Assembly (NCBI RefSeq): GCF_027366395.1
Contig: NZ_CP114771.1
Span: 4,960,001 to 5,024,000 of the forward strand
Reading direction: 5' to 3'
Length of the DNA: 64,000 nucleotides
Source: Endozoicomonas sp. GU-1
Lineage (GTDB): Bacteria > Pseudomonadota > Gammaproteobacteria > Pseudomonadales > Endozoicomonadaceae
Shown here: positions 28,273 to 37,629 of the stretch, one piece after another
How the letters are laid out: each line of letters opens with the position of its first letter
How positions within the stretch are numbered: position 1 is the stretch's first letter
Made by a program: the position numbers and the translations under genes
Notes under the pieces: model-generated
Databases searched by the model: none
Told to the model about the DNA's origin: nothing
Seen by the model: only the letters and a program-made list of their open reading frames with translations

Positions 28273-28905
28273 TCAAGCGAGGCTCAGGTAATAGTGATGC
28301 AGCTTATCCAATGACCGGTGCAACTGGCTTATAGAGCCACTGTTATCAACGATATCATCGGCTCTGCCAACTCTCTGTTGCCGTTCCATCTGGCTACTGA
28401 GGATCTGCCGGGTCTGATCCTCTGTCATCTGGTCACGGGCCATGGTGCGGGATAGCTGAACACTCTCTGGCACATCCACGACCAGCACACGATCCACCAA
28501 TTCATGCTGACTGGTTTCCAGCATCAACGGCGAAACCAGTACGGCATAACGTGATTCAGCGTGGCTCAGCTCAAGGATTATCTGATCCCGTATCAGCGGG
28601 TGTAACAGACCTTCCAGCCACTTTCGCTCATCAGCATCAGCAAAGATGATGGTTCTCAGCTTTCTACGGTCAAGACTGCCATCGAGCAAAATCTCCGGGC
28701 CATAGCGCCGTTCAATGTCAGCCAAAGCCGGTTTTCCCGGCTCTACCACCACGCGGGAAGCGATATCCGCATCAACAATGCAAATTCCCTTGTTGGCAAA
28801 AAAGTCGGTCACTGCCGTTTTGCCACTGCCAATACCGCCGGTGACTCCAACCGTAAATGGGCGCTTTTGTTGAGCTCGGGGCTGCTGTGATTTTACAGTG
28901 GTCAT
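28273..28905 (-). CDS. coaE: Dephospho-CoA kinase
   Basis: The 210-residue protein has the P-loop VGVTGGIGSGKTAVTDFF, the IVDADIASR motif and HPLIRDQI. It phosphorylates dephospho-CoA, the last step of CoA synthesis. Its start overlaps the pilD stop (ATGA type), the usual pilD-coaE arrangement. Confidence 0.97.
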   Translation of the reverse strand: MTTVKSQQPRAQQKRPFTVGVTGGIGSGKTAVTDFFANKGICIVDADIASRVVVEPGKPALADIERRYGPEILLDGSLDRRKLRTIIFADADERKWLEGLLHPLIRDQIILELSHAESRYAVLVSPLMLETSQHELVDRVLVVDVPESVQLSRTMARDQMTEDQTRQILSSQMERQQRVGRADDIVDNSGSISQLHRSLDKLHHYYLSLA

Positions 28906-29783
28906 CCGTTCAAACCCGAAAAGCTCAGATAAACCGCAATCAGTTGATCGCCCCAGACCAGGGCAACAAAGCCGGCAATGGCCAGATAAGGACCAAAGGG
29001 AATCGGGTTGGATCGTTCCTGGCGTTTACTGACGATCAACAGTATCGCTGCAACAGTGCCAACCAGTGATGAGAGCAGGATGATCAGGGGCAGCTTCATC
29101 CAGCCCAGCCAGGCTCCCAGCGCCGCCAGCAGTTTAAAGTCACCGTAGCCCATGCCTTCCTTGCCGGTCACCAGTTTGAATACCCAGTAAACACTCCACA
29201 GGGAAAGGTAACCGGCAATGGCTCCCCACAGCGCCTGTTCAAGGCTTACCACCAGTCCAAAGCTGTTGACGATCAGGCCTGTCCAGAGCAGTGGCAGAGT
29301 AATATCGTCAGGCAGTAGCTGGGTATCGTAGTCGATCATGGTCAGTGCCAGCAGTGACCAGCCGAACAGACAGAAGACCAGTGTCTGTAATGTCACGCCG
29401 TAGGTCAGGCCAATCATTATCGTCATCAGGGCGCTGAGTATCTCGATGGCCGGATAGCGCAATGAAATCGGGGTCCGGCAGGCTGAGCATTTACCTCTCA
29501 GGAACAGATAGCTGATCACCGGAATATTCTCCCAGGCACGGATTTTATGCTGACAGGAAGGACAGGTAGATGCAGGCACCACAAGGTTAAAAGCAGGCAG
29601 AGGATCCGGTATCTTTTCCGGGTGTAAAATAGCTTCACTCTGCTGCTGCCACTGCCTTTCCATCATTATCGGTAACCGGTGGATCACCACATTGAGAAAA
29701 CTACCGACAATCAAGCCAAAGATGGTCAGCACAAAGGTCAGGTAAGGGGTTGAGGTCTCTATAAGTTCTATAATCGGTGACAT
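28902..29783 (-). CDS. pilD: Type IV prepilin peptidase and N-methyltransferase
   Basis: The 293-residue inner-membrane protein has the N-terminal GSFLNVVIHRLP motif, the four-cysteine zinc site (CPSC and CSAC) in the cytoplasmic loop, and the two catalytic aspartates in MIDYDTQLLPDD and GMGYGDFKLLAALGAW. About seven membrane segments are seen. It cleaves and methylates type IV prepilins and pseudopilins. In most relatives it directly follows pilC; here pilC lies 9.8 kb away on the same strand. Confidence 0.97.
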   Translation of the reverse strand: MSPIIELIETSTPYLTFVLTIFGLIVGSFLNVVIHRLPIMMERQWQQQSEAILHPEKIPDPLPAFNLVVPASTCPSCQHKIRAWENIPVISYLFLRGKCSACRTPISLRYPAIEILSALMTIMIGLTYGVTLQTLVFCLFGWSLLALTMIDYDTQLLPDDITLPLLWTGLIVNSFGLVVSLEQALWGAIAGYLSLWSVYWVFKLVTGKEGMGYGDFKLLAALGAWLGWMKLPLIILLSSLVGTVAAILLIVSKRQERSNPIPFGPYLAIAGFVALVWGDQLIAVYLSFSGLNG

Positions 29784-30176
29784 TCACACAGTTCCCTGAT
29801 GGTGATCAGTATGGCTGGCCAGTCCTCCCCGCCAGTACCTGATCGTTTGATAGTCCAATATTGGCATGCCTGTTGCCGTAATCAAACCTCTGAAGCGTAA
29901 GGAAAACAACGGCTGAACCGTAAATCGGGATTTGAGCAGGTTCTCAATTCAACTGTTGAATTCTGGCTAAGTTTGCCAGCTATGCCTTGATAGGGGAACT
30001 TTCCAATGATCGATCAGTCATAAAAAAAAACAAATTTGAATATAAATTGTTGTGAAAATGTACGGTCAGACTCTACCCGGTCCGTTTTTGCACTTTGCCC
30101 GACAGGGTGTGACTGCCATTTTTATCCAGTGGAGAGTCCAAAAATGTATTTGACAAATGACTGAGGTCCAACAACA
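29784..30176. other. Gene-free region upstream of pilD and the ankyrin gene
   Basis: No convincing gene is seen. A 17-base palindrome, AATTCAAC-T-GTTGAATT, lies at 29946-29962. The stretch after 30010 is strongly AT-rich and probably holds the promoter of the ankyrin gene. It marks one edge of the accessory block that separates pilD from pilC. Confidence 0.5.
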
Positions 30177-31814
30177 ATGAACTGCAATTATTCATTAGTC
30201 CCTTCCGCACAACCCAGAGCTATCCCGGAAAAACCGTCGGATAATAAGACTGCAGCGGGCATTCCTCAGATTCTCTGCGAACATCGCAATCCTCCTGCAC
30301 CTGAGACCGTACCGTTAGCAGATTTCACCATAACCAGGGTTGATGTTGACTATGAGCCCGCTGCTAAAAAAGCACGGCTTGAAATGCCCAATGTGCTTTC
30401 ACAACCTGACGCAATAGCTCAGATAACACCGGAGGCTTTAACCTCTTGCTTTCAAGAGTCGTGCAACTCGGATGATGGCGAGAAGCTTGCTCGTCTATTA
30501 TCGGGTACGGATGAAAAAACACGGAAGGAATGGTTCAGTTGCCCACTGTCGTTCAGCGATAAAAAAGACACTCCGATTATATATGCTGCCCGGCGTGGTC
30601 ATGCAGCAGTTGTTGAGACATTAATCGACCATCAGGCAAATCCCTGTGAAAACAATCCATTTTCTTCCCTTCAGAGTAGTGCTCTAACTATTGCTGCGCA
30701 GGAAAATCAAACGAAGGTCATTCAGGTAATGACCAAATCCAAACAGTTTGATCCTGACAACCCCAGGAAAGATGGCATCACCGGATTGATCATGGCCATA
30801 AAAAAGGGTTACGCCGAGACCACGAAAATCCTTTTGGAGCACAAGGCTGACCCCAACTACAAAATTCGTTGCGCTGGGGATGATAAGATTGGATTCAGAT
30901 CCATTGGCAACTTTGGAGAGAATGAATCAATACCACCAGGGCTGCTTTGGTATACTCCTGTTATGTCTGCAATTGAATATGGCAACCACATTATTCTGGA
31001 GCAACTGCTCGCAAATGGTGGAGATCCAAATAATATTGATCCGGCTAATCCCATTCAACAATCACCATTATTTATGGCAAGTTTTTCCAGAAATCCTGCA
31101 GCAGCAAAGATGATCAAACTATTATTAAACTGCGGAGCTAATATGCACGAACGGATAGCTCCTCGTGATGAGGGTATCAGGAATTTAACTAAAGAAAAAA
31201 CTCAACTCCATCATACGCTGCTTGAAATGGCATGTTTTTACTCTGAAACAGTATCTGATCCTGAATCTGAATTACATCACAATGCTCAAATTTTATGTGA
31301 TCATTTTCGAACACCTGAAGATCAATCAATTGAAAGGTCAACTCTGAAGTGGTTTTATACTGGTCAAGGTTTCTTGAAAAATGTAGTTTTGATCAGTGAC
31401 TGTTGTAAGAAAGCCCTGACCAGACCACCTCTGAGAGAGTATCTCATACGCTATTTAAGTTTATTAACTTCATTGTTAGATGTGTTTGGTGATGAAGAAC
31501 CCTCCGAATCCCGGGGGGACAAGTATCAAAGAGCAGTCAGTTGTGCCAAAGAAACAAGACTACGTTTGCACGAAGATTTAAAGAGTGCTAATTCAGCTCA
31601 ACTTCGGCAAATGGTAGAAGAAGTGCTGGATAAATTTAATGACTACAACATGGATTTTAATGATGAAATGATAAAAAAATTTCTCAAAGCAAATGAGAAA
31701 ATTGAAGTGGAAAACCCCGCCTTGAAAAAAACAGAGTATCTAATTGAAATTTTTTCTGTGCTATTAGTTAATCCCATGGAAGTTATTAACTACATTTTTC
31801 GTCTATTATTTTAA
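30177..31814 (+). CDS. Ankyrin-repeat protein with a c-Myc-like nuclear localisation motif
   Basis: The 545-residue protein has a disordered N-terminus containing PAAKKARLE at residues 61-69, very close to the monopartite nuclear localisation signal of c-Myc (PAAKRVKLD). Ankyrin repeats follow at about 127-160, 200-235, 262-295 and 298-330 (for example DTPIIYAARRGHAAVVETLI and LIMAIKKGYAETTKILLEHKADPN). The C-terminal 200 residues are predicted mostly helical, with no known domain. There is no signal peptide. These traits suit a protein delivered to a eukaryotic host cell, possibly to the nucleus, but delivery is not shown. The coding sequence is more AT-rich than its neighbours, a sign of transfer. 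Confidence 0.75.
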   Translation: MNCNYSLVPSAQPRAIPEKPSDNKTAAGIPQILCEHRNPPAPETVPLADFTITRVDVDYEPAAKKARLEMPNVLSQPDAIAQITPEALTSCFQESCNSDDGEKLARLLSGTDEKTRKEWFSCPLSFSDKKDTPIIYAARRGHAAVVETLIDHQANPCENNPFSSLQSSALTIAAQENQTKVIQVMTKSKQFDPDNPRKDGITGLIMAIKKGYAETTKILLEHKADPNYKIRCAGDDKIGFRSIGNFGENESIPPGLLWYTPVMSAIEYGNHIILEQLLANGGDPNNIDPANPIQQSPLFMASFSRNPAAAKMIKLLLNCGANMHERIAPRDEGIRNLTKEKTQLHHTLLEMACFYSETVSDPESELHHNAQILCDHFRTPEDQSIERSTLKWFYTGQGFLKNVVLISDCCKKALTRPPLREYLIRYLSLLTSLLDVFGDEEPSESRGDKYQRAVSCAKETRLRLHEDLKSANSAQLRQMVEEVLDKFNDYNMDFNDEMIKKFLKANEKIEVENPALKKTEYLIEIFSVLLVNPMEVINYIFRLLF

Positions 31815-31992
31815 TGAGGTGATCATTACGAAGGAGTATTACAGCAAGGTTTGGGCTTATCTCTAATCCATTATTTTATTTTGTCAGTGGCACCATCTTT
31901 TATCAGAGAGTATTCTCCATCAGCGCTTCCTGTAGTAAGCTCTGCTCAAATAAAAAAATAGAGCGGAAGATCCCGTTCAAAAAAACAACAAA

Positions 31993-32730
31993 ATGACCTG
32001 TAATAGGGGGATGATCCTCATGAAACGTATAGCGGGTATTGCCATGGGCAATGTCGTGATGGACGCCTATCAGGGAGAGGGTAAATTTCCCGCAAAAATG
32101 CCCGTCAAAGTGTTGTTCGCGCTTTATCCAAACCTTGTTCATCCCATGACACTGCAAAATTCTGATATTCAGACCCTGGATGACCTGAAAGGCAAGCGTG
32201 TTTCCCTGGGAGCGCCGGGTTCAGGCACTGCCGTCACTTCGGCAGCCTTACTGAAAACCCTGGGGATTAACCCTGAAAAGGACATCAACGCCGTCTATCT
32301 CAATTACTCTGAAACCACCAATGCGCTCGCCAATGGTCAGATTGATGCTGGCTTTATTGTTGGTGGCCAGGGGGTTGGGGCGGTGACCCAGATTGCACTG
32401 ACCCACAAGCTGCGTGTCATTCCCATTACCCAGGAAGAACGTCAGACATTTATTGCCGAGTATCCAGCCTACAGCGAGTACACCATTCCCGAAGGTGTCT
32501 ATAACAATGTGCCAGCCACTGACACGCTGAGTATCTGGAACGTGCTGGTGGTACGGGCAGATATGTCAGATGACATGGCGTTTGAACTGACCCGGGCTGC
32601 CTATGAAAACATGGATGAAGTACGCAAGGTGGTAAATGTTGCTGAGGCGACCATTCCGGCTAATGCGAAACAGTTGGCTGGTGTGCCTCTTCATCCGGGT
32701 GCTGAAAAGTATCTGAACAGCATTCAATAA
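31993..32730 (+). pseudogene. TAXI-family TRAP transporter substrate-binding protein, 5'-truncated
   Basis: From about residue 17 the protein matches TAXI solute receptors: NVVMDAYQGEG, the DDLKGKRVSLGAPGSGT motif and NGQIDAGFIVGG. A normal member is about 320 residues with a signal peptide; here the signal peptide and roughly the first 90 to 100 residues of the receptor are missing. The upstream 180 bases are AT-rich and do not encode the missing part in any frame. Any product would stay in the cytoplasm, so this is probably a remnant. Confidence 0.75.
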
Positions 32731-32815
32731 ATTCAGTACTGAGTCAGCACTGAACAGTAGCGATAGCCGATTGGGCATCGCGACTTCCTCTCTTGTAATC
32801 TGTTGGGCGTATTAT

Positions 32816-34429
32816 ATGAGCAGGTTTAATCAGGGACTGGGCTATTTGTTGTTAGCCCTTGCTGTGCTGCTGTCAGTGTTCCAGATCTGGCAGGGTGTGA
32901 CCTCAACCATTTCTGCAACGTACTTCAGGCCAGCTCACCTGACCTGGGTGATGGTACTGATTTTTCTGCATTATCCACTCATTAAAAACGCCGGGAATAA
33001 ACAGGAAGGCAGCCCGATAATGGTGGCTGGCCGATTGCTAGACCTTGGGTTCTGTGCTCTGGCCCTGTTTGCCGGATTTCAGATCATCCAGTTTGACTAT
33101 AACGATATTAACTATCTTCTGTTTGGCCTGGCCAATACGGATTTGCTGGCGGGTGTCGTTTTTACGCTGTTATTGTTAGAAGCCTGTCGACGTACTGTAG
33201 GCTGGGTCATGGTGATTATTGCCGGTATATTTCTGGCTTACAGTGCTTTTGGGGATCTGCTTCCGGGAACACTGGCAACCAAGGCATACAGTCTGCAGGA
33301 ATTGGTACAGTTCCAGATTTTTTCCAGTAACGGTATTTTTGGTTCAGCACTGGGTATTGCTGCTACCACCGTATTTATCTTTGTCTTGTTTGGTGCTTTT
33401 CTGGAGGTGACCGGGGCAGGTAAATTCTTTATTGATCTGGCTTTTGCCATTGCTGGCAAATATCGAGGCGGACCAGTAAAAGCTGCGGTCATTGCTTCTG
33501 CCGGACTGGGCTCAATCTCCGGCTCTGCCATTGCCAACACGGTAACCACCGGTTCAATCACCATCCCCATGATGAAGAGACTGGGTTACAAACCCGAACA
33601 GGCAGCAGGTATTGAAGCTGCCGCTTCAACCGGTGGACAGATTATGCCACCGATCATGGGGGCGGGCGCTTTTGTAATGGCACAGTTTACCGGTGTGCCC
33701 TACAGCGACATTATGATTGCTTCCATAGTGCCGGCATTGCTGGCACTTCCTATCTCTGTAGCCTGTGGTGGTGCCGGTATTATTGTCGGTGTTGTTGGGC
33801 AGACCGGCATTGGCCTGCAGTTTACCCAGTTTGTTATGGCACTGTCCGGTGGTTACCTGTTCACGGCTTTGTTGTTGATCAGCCTTGTTGCCCTGATTCT
33901 GGGCATGGGATTACCGGTTACCGCTGCGTATATTGTGCTTGCTGTTATTGCCGTGCCTTTATTAGGTGATTTCGGGTTACCATTATTAACCTCCCATCTG
34001 ATTATTTTCTGGCTGTCACAAACCTCTAATGTCACGCCCCCCATTGCCCTGGCCGCATTTGCCGGTGCGGGTGTGGCTAATGCCAAACCAATGAAGGCTT
34101 CGGTTGAGGCATTTAAGCTTGCTGCAGGCTTGTTTGTCATTCCAATGATGATGGCTTATACCGGACTGATTAATACTTCCGCAGATCTATTGGGGCTGGT
34201 TATAGCAACCCTGCAAACGGTCGCGATTATTGTGGCAATGGCAATGACTATCGAAGGCTATCTGCTAAGAAAGTTAAATGCCCGGGAGCGATTGATGGCC
34301 CTGATTAGTTTGCCTCTGCTGCTATTTAATCCATATGGCGGGGCATTGCCGGGCTTAATGGTCGTGACGGTACTGGTCGCCCTGCAATGGCGAATGGAGG
34401 TAAAGCAAAGCCCACGAACCAAAAGCTAG
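32816..34429 (+). CDS. TRAP transporter fused 4TM/12TM permease with an internal deletion
   Basis: The product is about 537 residues from the ATG at 32816. It has the DctQ-like small part followed by the DctM-like part with GLGSISGSAIANTVTTGSITIPMM and the GQIMPPIMGAGAF motif. Family members are usually 640 or more residues. After VPALL, where a loop and about three further helices normally follow, the sequence jumps to VACGGAGIIVGVVGQTGIG, the start of the final part. So roughly 100 residues appear deleted in frame near 33740. Together with the truncated receptor, this suggests a decaying uptake system. Confidence 0.75.
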   Translation: MSRFNQGLGYLLLALAVLLSVFQIWQGVTSTISATYFRPAHLTWVMVLIFLHYPLIKNAGNKQEGSPIMVAGRLLDLGFCALALFAGFQIIQFDYNDINYLLFGLANTDLLAGVVFTLLLLEACRRTVGWVMVIIAGIFLAYSAFGDLLPGTLATKAYSLQELVQFQIFSSNGIFGSALGIAATTVFIFVLFGAFLEVTGAGKFFIDLAFAIAGKYRGGPVKAAVIASAGLGSISGSAIANTVTTGSITIPMMKRLGYKPEQAAGIEAAASTGGQIMPPIMGAGAFVMAQFTGVPYSDIMIASIVPALLALPISVACGGAGIIVGVVGQTGIGLQFTQFVMALSGGYLFTALLLISLVALILGMGLPVTAAYIVLAVIAVPLLGDFGLPLLTSHLIIFWLSQTSNVTPPIALAAFAGAGVANAKPMKASVEAFKLAAGLFVIPMMMAYTGLINTSADLLGLVIATLQTVAIIVAMAMTIEGYLLRKLNARERLMALISLPLLLFNPYGGALPGLMVVTVLVALQWRMEVKQSPRTKS

Positions 34430-34503
34430 TGAACCTAATAACCGTTTTGAGGTCAAACTGCGGTGTTTATAGTTCAACTGCGCAGGGTTTTATTCTGAAA
34501 ACA

Positions 34504-37500
34504 ATGGCATCAACCTATACCCGTCCAAAGCCTGATGGCCGGGTTGAACAGCAAGCCGGTTCAAGTGGGACGTCTAACCACTACATAAGTCTATTTAATG
34601 GTAAAAGAGTCTCTTGCCATCAGTCCTCTGGTGGTACAGCCAAGAATCTGGACGATAGCAGACGTATTGAAGATGCCTTTTGGCAACAAAAAATGTTGCA
34701 AGGGCGTCAAATCACCACGGCTTGTGTGATTACAGCTTACGGCAATGATAGAACGTCTCTTAGAAGCGGTTTCTTCCTGCAAAAACTCTGCTTAAGGAAC
34801 ATTCTCCATAACAATAGAAACATCACCCCGGATCAGGTTGTCCGGGCGTTTAACCTGAAACCAGATCGGAGTAAGAGCGAATTAGCGATAGCGTGCTTCA
34901 AAGCGGAATGTTGCCTGAAGGGGCTGTCAATGAACGACCAACGGCTCACACCGGCGGCAGTGGTTAAAGATTTCCCGGATAGCCCGGAGGGCAGAATGGC
35001 ACTGGCGCACTTCAAGGAAAAATGTTGCCTGAGTGGCCTGGCGTTGAATGACCGGCAGTTCACACCGGATGTCGTGGTTAAGGATTTCCCGAATAGCCCG
35101 AAGGGCAGACTGGCCCTGGCGCACTTTAAGGAGCACTGTTACCTGAAGAAGTTGATGCTGAATGGCCAGCAAGTCACAACGGAGGCGGTGGTTAAGGGTT
35201 TTCAGGCAGCCGGGGCAACAAGGGCGCTGGGGCGTTTTAAGGAACATTGTTGCCTGAAGGGAGTGAAATTGAATGGCCAACTGGTCTCAGCGGAGGCGGT
35301 GGTTAAAGAATTTCAGGCAGCCAACGCAAAACTGGAGCTGGCACGCTTTAAGCAACAATGTTGCCTGATGGGGCTGGCGTTGAATGACCGGCAGGTGACA
35401 CCGGAGGCCGTTGTTAAGGATTTTCAGGCAGCCAAATCAACACTGGGGCTGGCGCGCTTTAAAGCGGAATGTTGCCTGAGAGGTGTGCCACTGAACGGTC
35501 AGCAGGTGACACCGGATGAAGTGGTCAGGGATTTTCAGGCAGCCAACGCGACACTGGCGCTGGCGCGCTTTAAAGAGCAATGTTGTATGAATGGGCTGAT
35601 GTTGAATGGCCAGCAGGTAACACCGGATATGGTGGTCAGGGATTATCAGGCAGCCAACGCAACACTGGAGCAGGCACGCTTAAAGGCGGAATGTTGTCTG
35701 AGAGGGTTCCCATTGAATGACCGACAGGTGACACCAGAGGCAGTGGTCAGGGACTTTCAGGCACTCAGGGCAACACGGGAGCTGGCTCGCTTTCAAGCAG
35801 AATGTTGCCTGAGGGGCCTGACGTTGAATGGCCGGCAGGTGGCACCGGATGTGGTGGTTAAGGATTATGCGCGGGGTCGATGGCTGCTCGAAAGTGCAAT
35901 TTTTTATGCTCAGCTGGCATTGAGTGGCAGGGCATTGAATGGCCGCTATCTGGATAACAAGGAAGTATTGGCCGCGTTTCATCAAGCTCCGGGGGATCAT
36001 TCTTCAAAGCAGGTCAGGTATCTGATTCAAAGGCTGAGACAATCCTGGCGGTACGATGAAACCAAAGAAGTTCAGGATTTGCTGCAAGCGGCCTGGCGAA
36101 TCCTGGACAACGTATTGGTCAAAGGTGATGAACAACACCGGCTGCAATGCATATTAAAATTCATGGCTATGCATCATGAGTTGCGAATTGATCGTAAGCG
36201 GGTGTTCGCAGAGCAGGTATTGCATTCCATCAAAATACTGAGGCGTTCATTTCAGAATTCACGCCTGCATTTCTTTTTCCTCGCATACTGCTATATCAAC
36301 AGCCAGTCTGTTAATAAACGACAGATCCATAAAGATCAGGTTATGGCGTGTCTTCAGAGTTTTCCTGAAGCCAGCAAGCTCCGCCACGCTTTAAGCTGCT
36401 GGTTTGAACAATGCAGCCCGGCATCCAATATCATGGATGAGTTGCTGTTCAAATCGGATTTCCTCTCCGAAGTGATACCCGATACAGAGAGTTCTGGCCG
36501 AAGAGCAACATCGGTAGAGGTATCCGTTGCCAATCCTGACAGGGAGAAACTATTCCCTTATCAGGCCAGGGAATCCCGGGATGAAACAAAACCTGTGTCT
36601 GCTACCTGGGCAATGATCGTCAGTGGGTATCAACCCCTGAAACAATGGCCAGAAACAGGCGCAACGAGTGTCCGGAGGGGGCCGCAGTTAAATGCGCTAA
36701 CGCTGAAAACACTGGAGGTTATTCAGGAAATCAATGATGCCAATACCGCTCCAACCATTCTGATTACTGGTTCATACTCACGTTTTTTACAGAACCTCTG
36801 CCCGGTATTTAATGATATTGATATTATCTGCACGACAGAAGAGGTCGCCAGAGCGCTTTTTGACAAGCTGCAGGCACTGAACACCGACAGGGATTCAGAA
36901 ATTCCAACAGACATCACCATCTCATCAATCCCGGGATGTCAGGCGATTAAACTGCCAAAAGCCTACAATATTCATCTTATAGACGGTGATTTGGGTACGA
37001 AAGCAATGGAGTTTCAGGTCAGTGTTGATGACAGAGTCATCCATGAGAATGCAGAGCAATCTGCCGTTCGCGTTCCCGGCGTTGAGAGGCCGGTATGGTA
37101 TTTGTCGTTTGCTGAAGAAACCAGGCTTATGAACGATACGCTGGAACACCTCGCTGAGAACCTCGACCCGTTGACAGTGCAATTGCAACAAGGGGAGGTA
37201 TTTGACTTACCCCGAACGCTTCTTTTTAACAACCCTATGAACACCGGGGAACGAATTTATGGCTTGCTGATGCGCTCCTTGCTTACTCTGAATAAAGCCA
37301 GGCAATTTATCGCTCTGTACTCTGAGCAACAAACCGGAAGATCAGACTTTCGGACTGACCAGCTGCAAGAACAACAACAACGCCTGCATACACTGACTGC
37401 GAAGCTTCAAACGAAATTGAATGGCCATGTTTGCCGTCATGATTTTGAGCACCGGGTAAATGGCTGTCTATCGACCATGCAAAATGATTACCAGATTAAG

Positions 37501-37629
37501 AGGAAGGGCTTTATCAAAGCGCTGCTGGCGATGATGCATCCTGAAAAAGGGCAAGTGTGCGCTAGTCCTTTTTCACCGCGTTCACTTTATTCAGACATCA
37601 GCAGCGTCTCCTTAACCACTGCCGAATGA
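34504..37629 (+). CDS. Tandem cysteine-pair repeat protein with a nucleotidyltransferase-like C-terminal domain
   Basis: The product is about 1041 residues from the ATG at 34504; an in-frame ATG at 34387 inside the permease gene is possible but its extra 39 residues look non-coding. Residues from about 120 to 455 are nine tandem units of 37-38 residues with the pattern LARFK-x2-CCL-x-GL-x-LN-x-RQVTP-x2-VV-x-DFQAA. Each unit probably forms two helices. Degenerate units lie on both sides. A helical region follows, then GS at 756-757 and DID at 771-773 (ITGSYSRFLQ ... FNDIDIIC), the hallmark of polymerase-beta-type nucleotidyltransferases. A third acidic residue may lie in AMEFQVSVDD. There is no signal peptide. 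I do not recognise this architecture; function unknown. An effector or a nucleic-acid- or protein-modifying enzyme is possible. Confidence 0.65.
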   Translation: MASTYTRPKPDGRVEQQAGSSGTSNHYISLFNGKRVSCHQSSGGTAKNLDDSRRIEDAFWQQKMLQGRQITTACVITAYGNDRTSLRSGFFLQKLCLRNILHNNRNITPDQVVRAFNLKPDRSKSELAIACFKAECCLKGLSMNDQRLTPAAVVKDFPDSPEGRMALAHFKEKCCLSGLALNDRQFTPDVVVKDFPNSPKGRLALAHFKEHCYLKKLMLNGQQVTTEAVVKGFQAAGATRALGRFKEHCCLKGVKLNGQLVSAEAVVKEFQAANAKLELARFKQQCCLMGLALNDRQVTPEAVVKDFQAAKSTLGLARFKAECCLRGVPLNGQQVTPDEVVRDFQAANATLALARFKEQCCMNGLMLNGQQVTPDMVVRDYQAANATLEQARLKAECCLRGFPLNDRQVTPEAVVRDFQALRATRELARFQAECCLRGLTLNGRQVAPDVVVKDYARGRWLLESAIFYAQLALSGRALNGRYLDNKEVLAAFHQAPGDHSSKQVRYLIQRLRQSWRYDETKEVQDLLQAAWRILDNVLVKGDEQHRLQCILKFMAMHHELRIDRKRVFAEQVLHSIKILRRSFQNSRLHFFFLAYCYINSQSVNKRQIHKDQVMACLQSFPEASKLRHALSCWFEQCSPASNIMDELLFKSDFLSEVIPDTESSGRRATSVEVSVANPDREKLFPYQARESRDETKPVSATWAMIVSGYQPLKQWPETGATSVRRGPQLNALTLKTLEVIQEINDANTAPTILITGSYSRFLQNLCPVFNDIDIICTTEEVARALFDKLQALNTDRDSEIPTDITISSIPGCQAIKLPKAYNIHLIDGDLGTKAMEFQVSVDDRVIHENAEQSAVRVPGVERPVWYLSFAEETRLMNDTLEHLAENLDPLTVQLQQGEVFDLPRTLLFNNPMNTGERIYGLLMRSLLTLNKARQFIALYSEQQTGRSDFRTDQLQEQQQRLHTLTAKLQTKLNGHVCRHDFEHRVNGCLSTMQNDYQIKRKGFIKALLAMMHPEKGQVCASPFSPRSLYSDISSVSLTTAE
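34870..35868 (+). repeat. Nine-unit 111-114-bp coding tandem repeat
   Basis: The cysteine-pair codons begin at 34909, 35023, 35137, 35248, 35359, 35470, 35581, 35692 and 35803. The first two steps are 114 bases and the next six are exactly 111. Units are similar at the DNA level (recurring TGTTGCCTGA and CAGGTGACACCGGA), which points to expansion by recombination. All units but the third have two adjacent cysteines; the third has CY. Confidence 0.9.

Noticed and set aside
34909-35868. Regular 111-bp repeats as a possible CRISPR array
   Set aside because: The repeats are in one long frame with unit lengths that are multiples of three and no unique spacers, so they are coding repeats.
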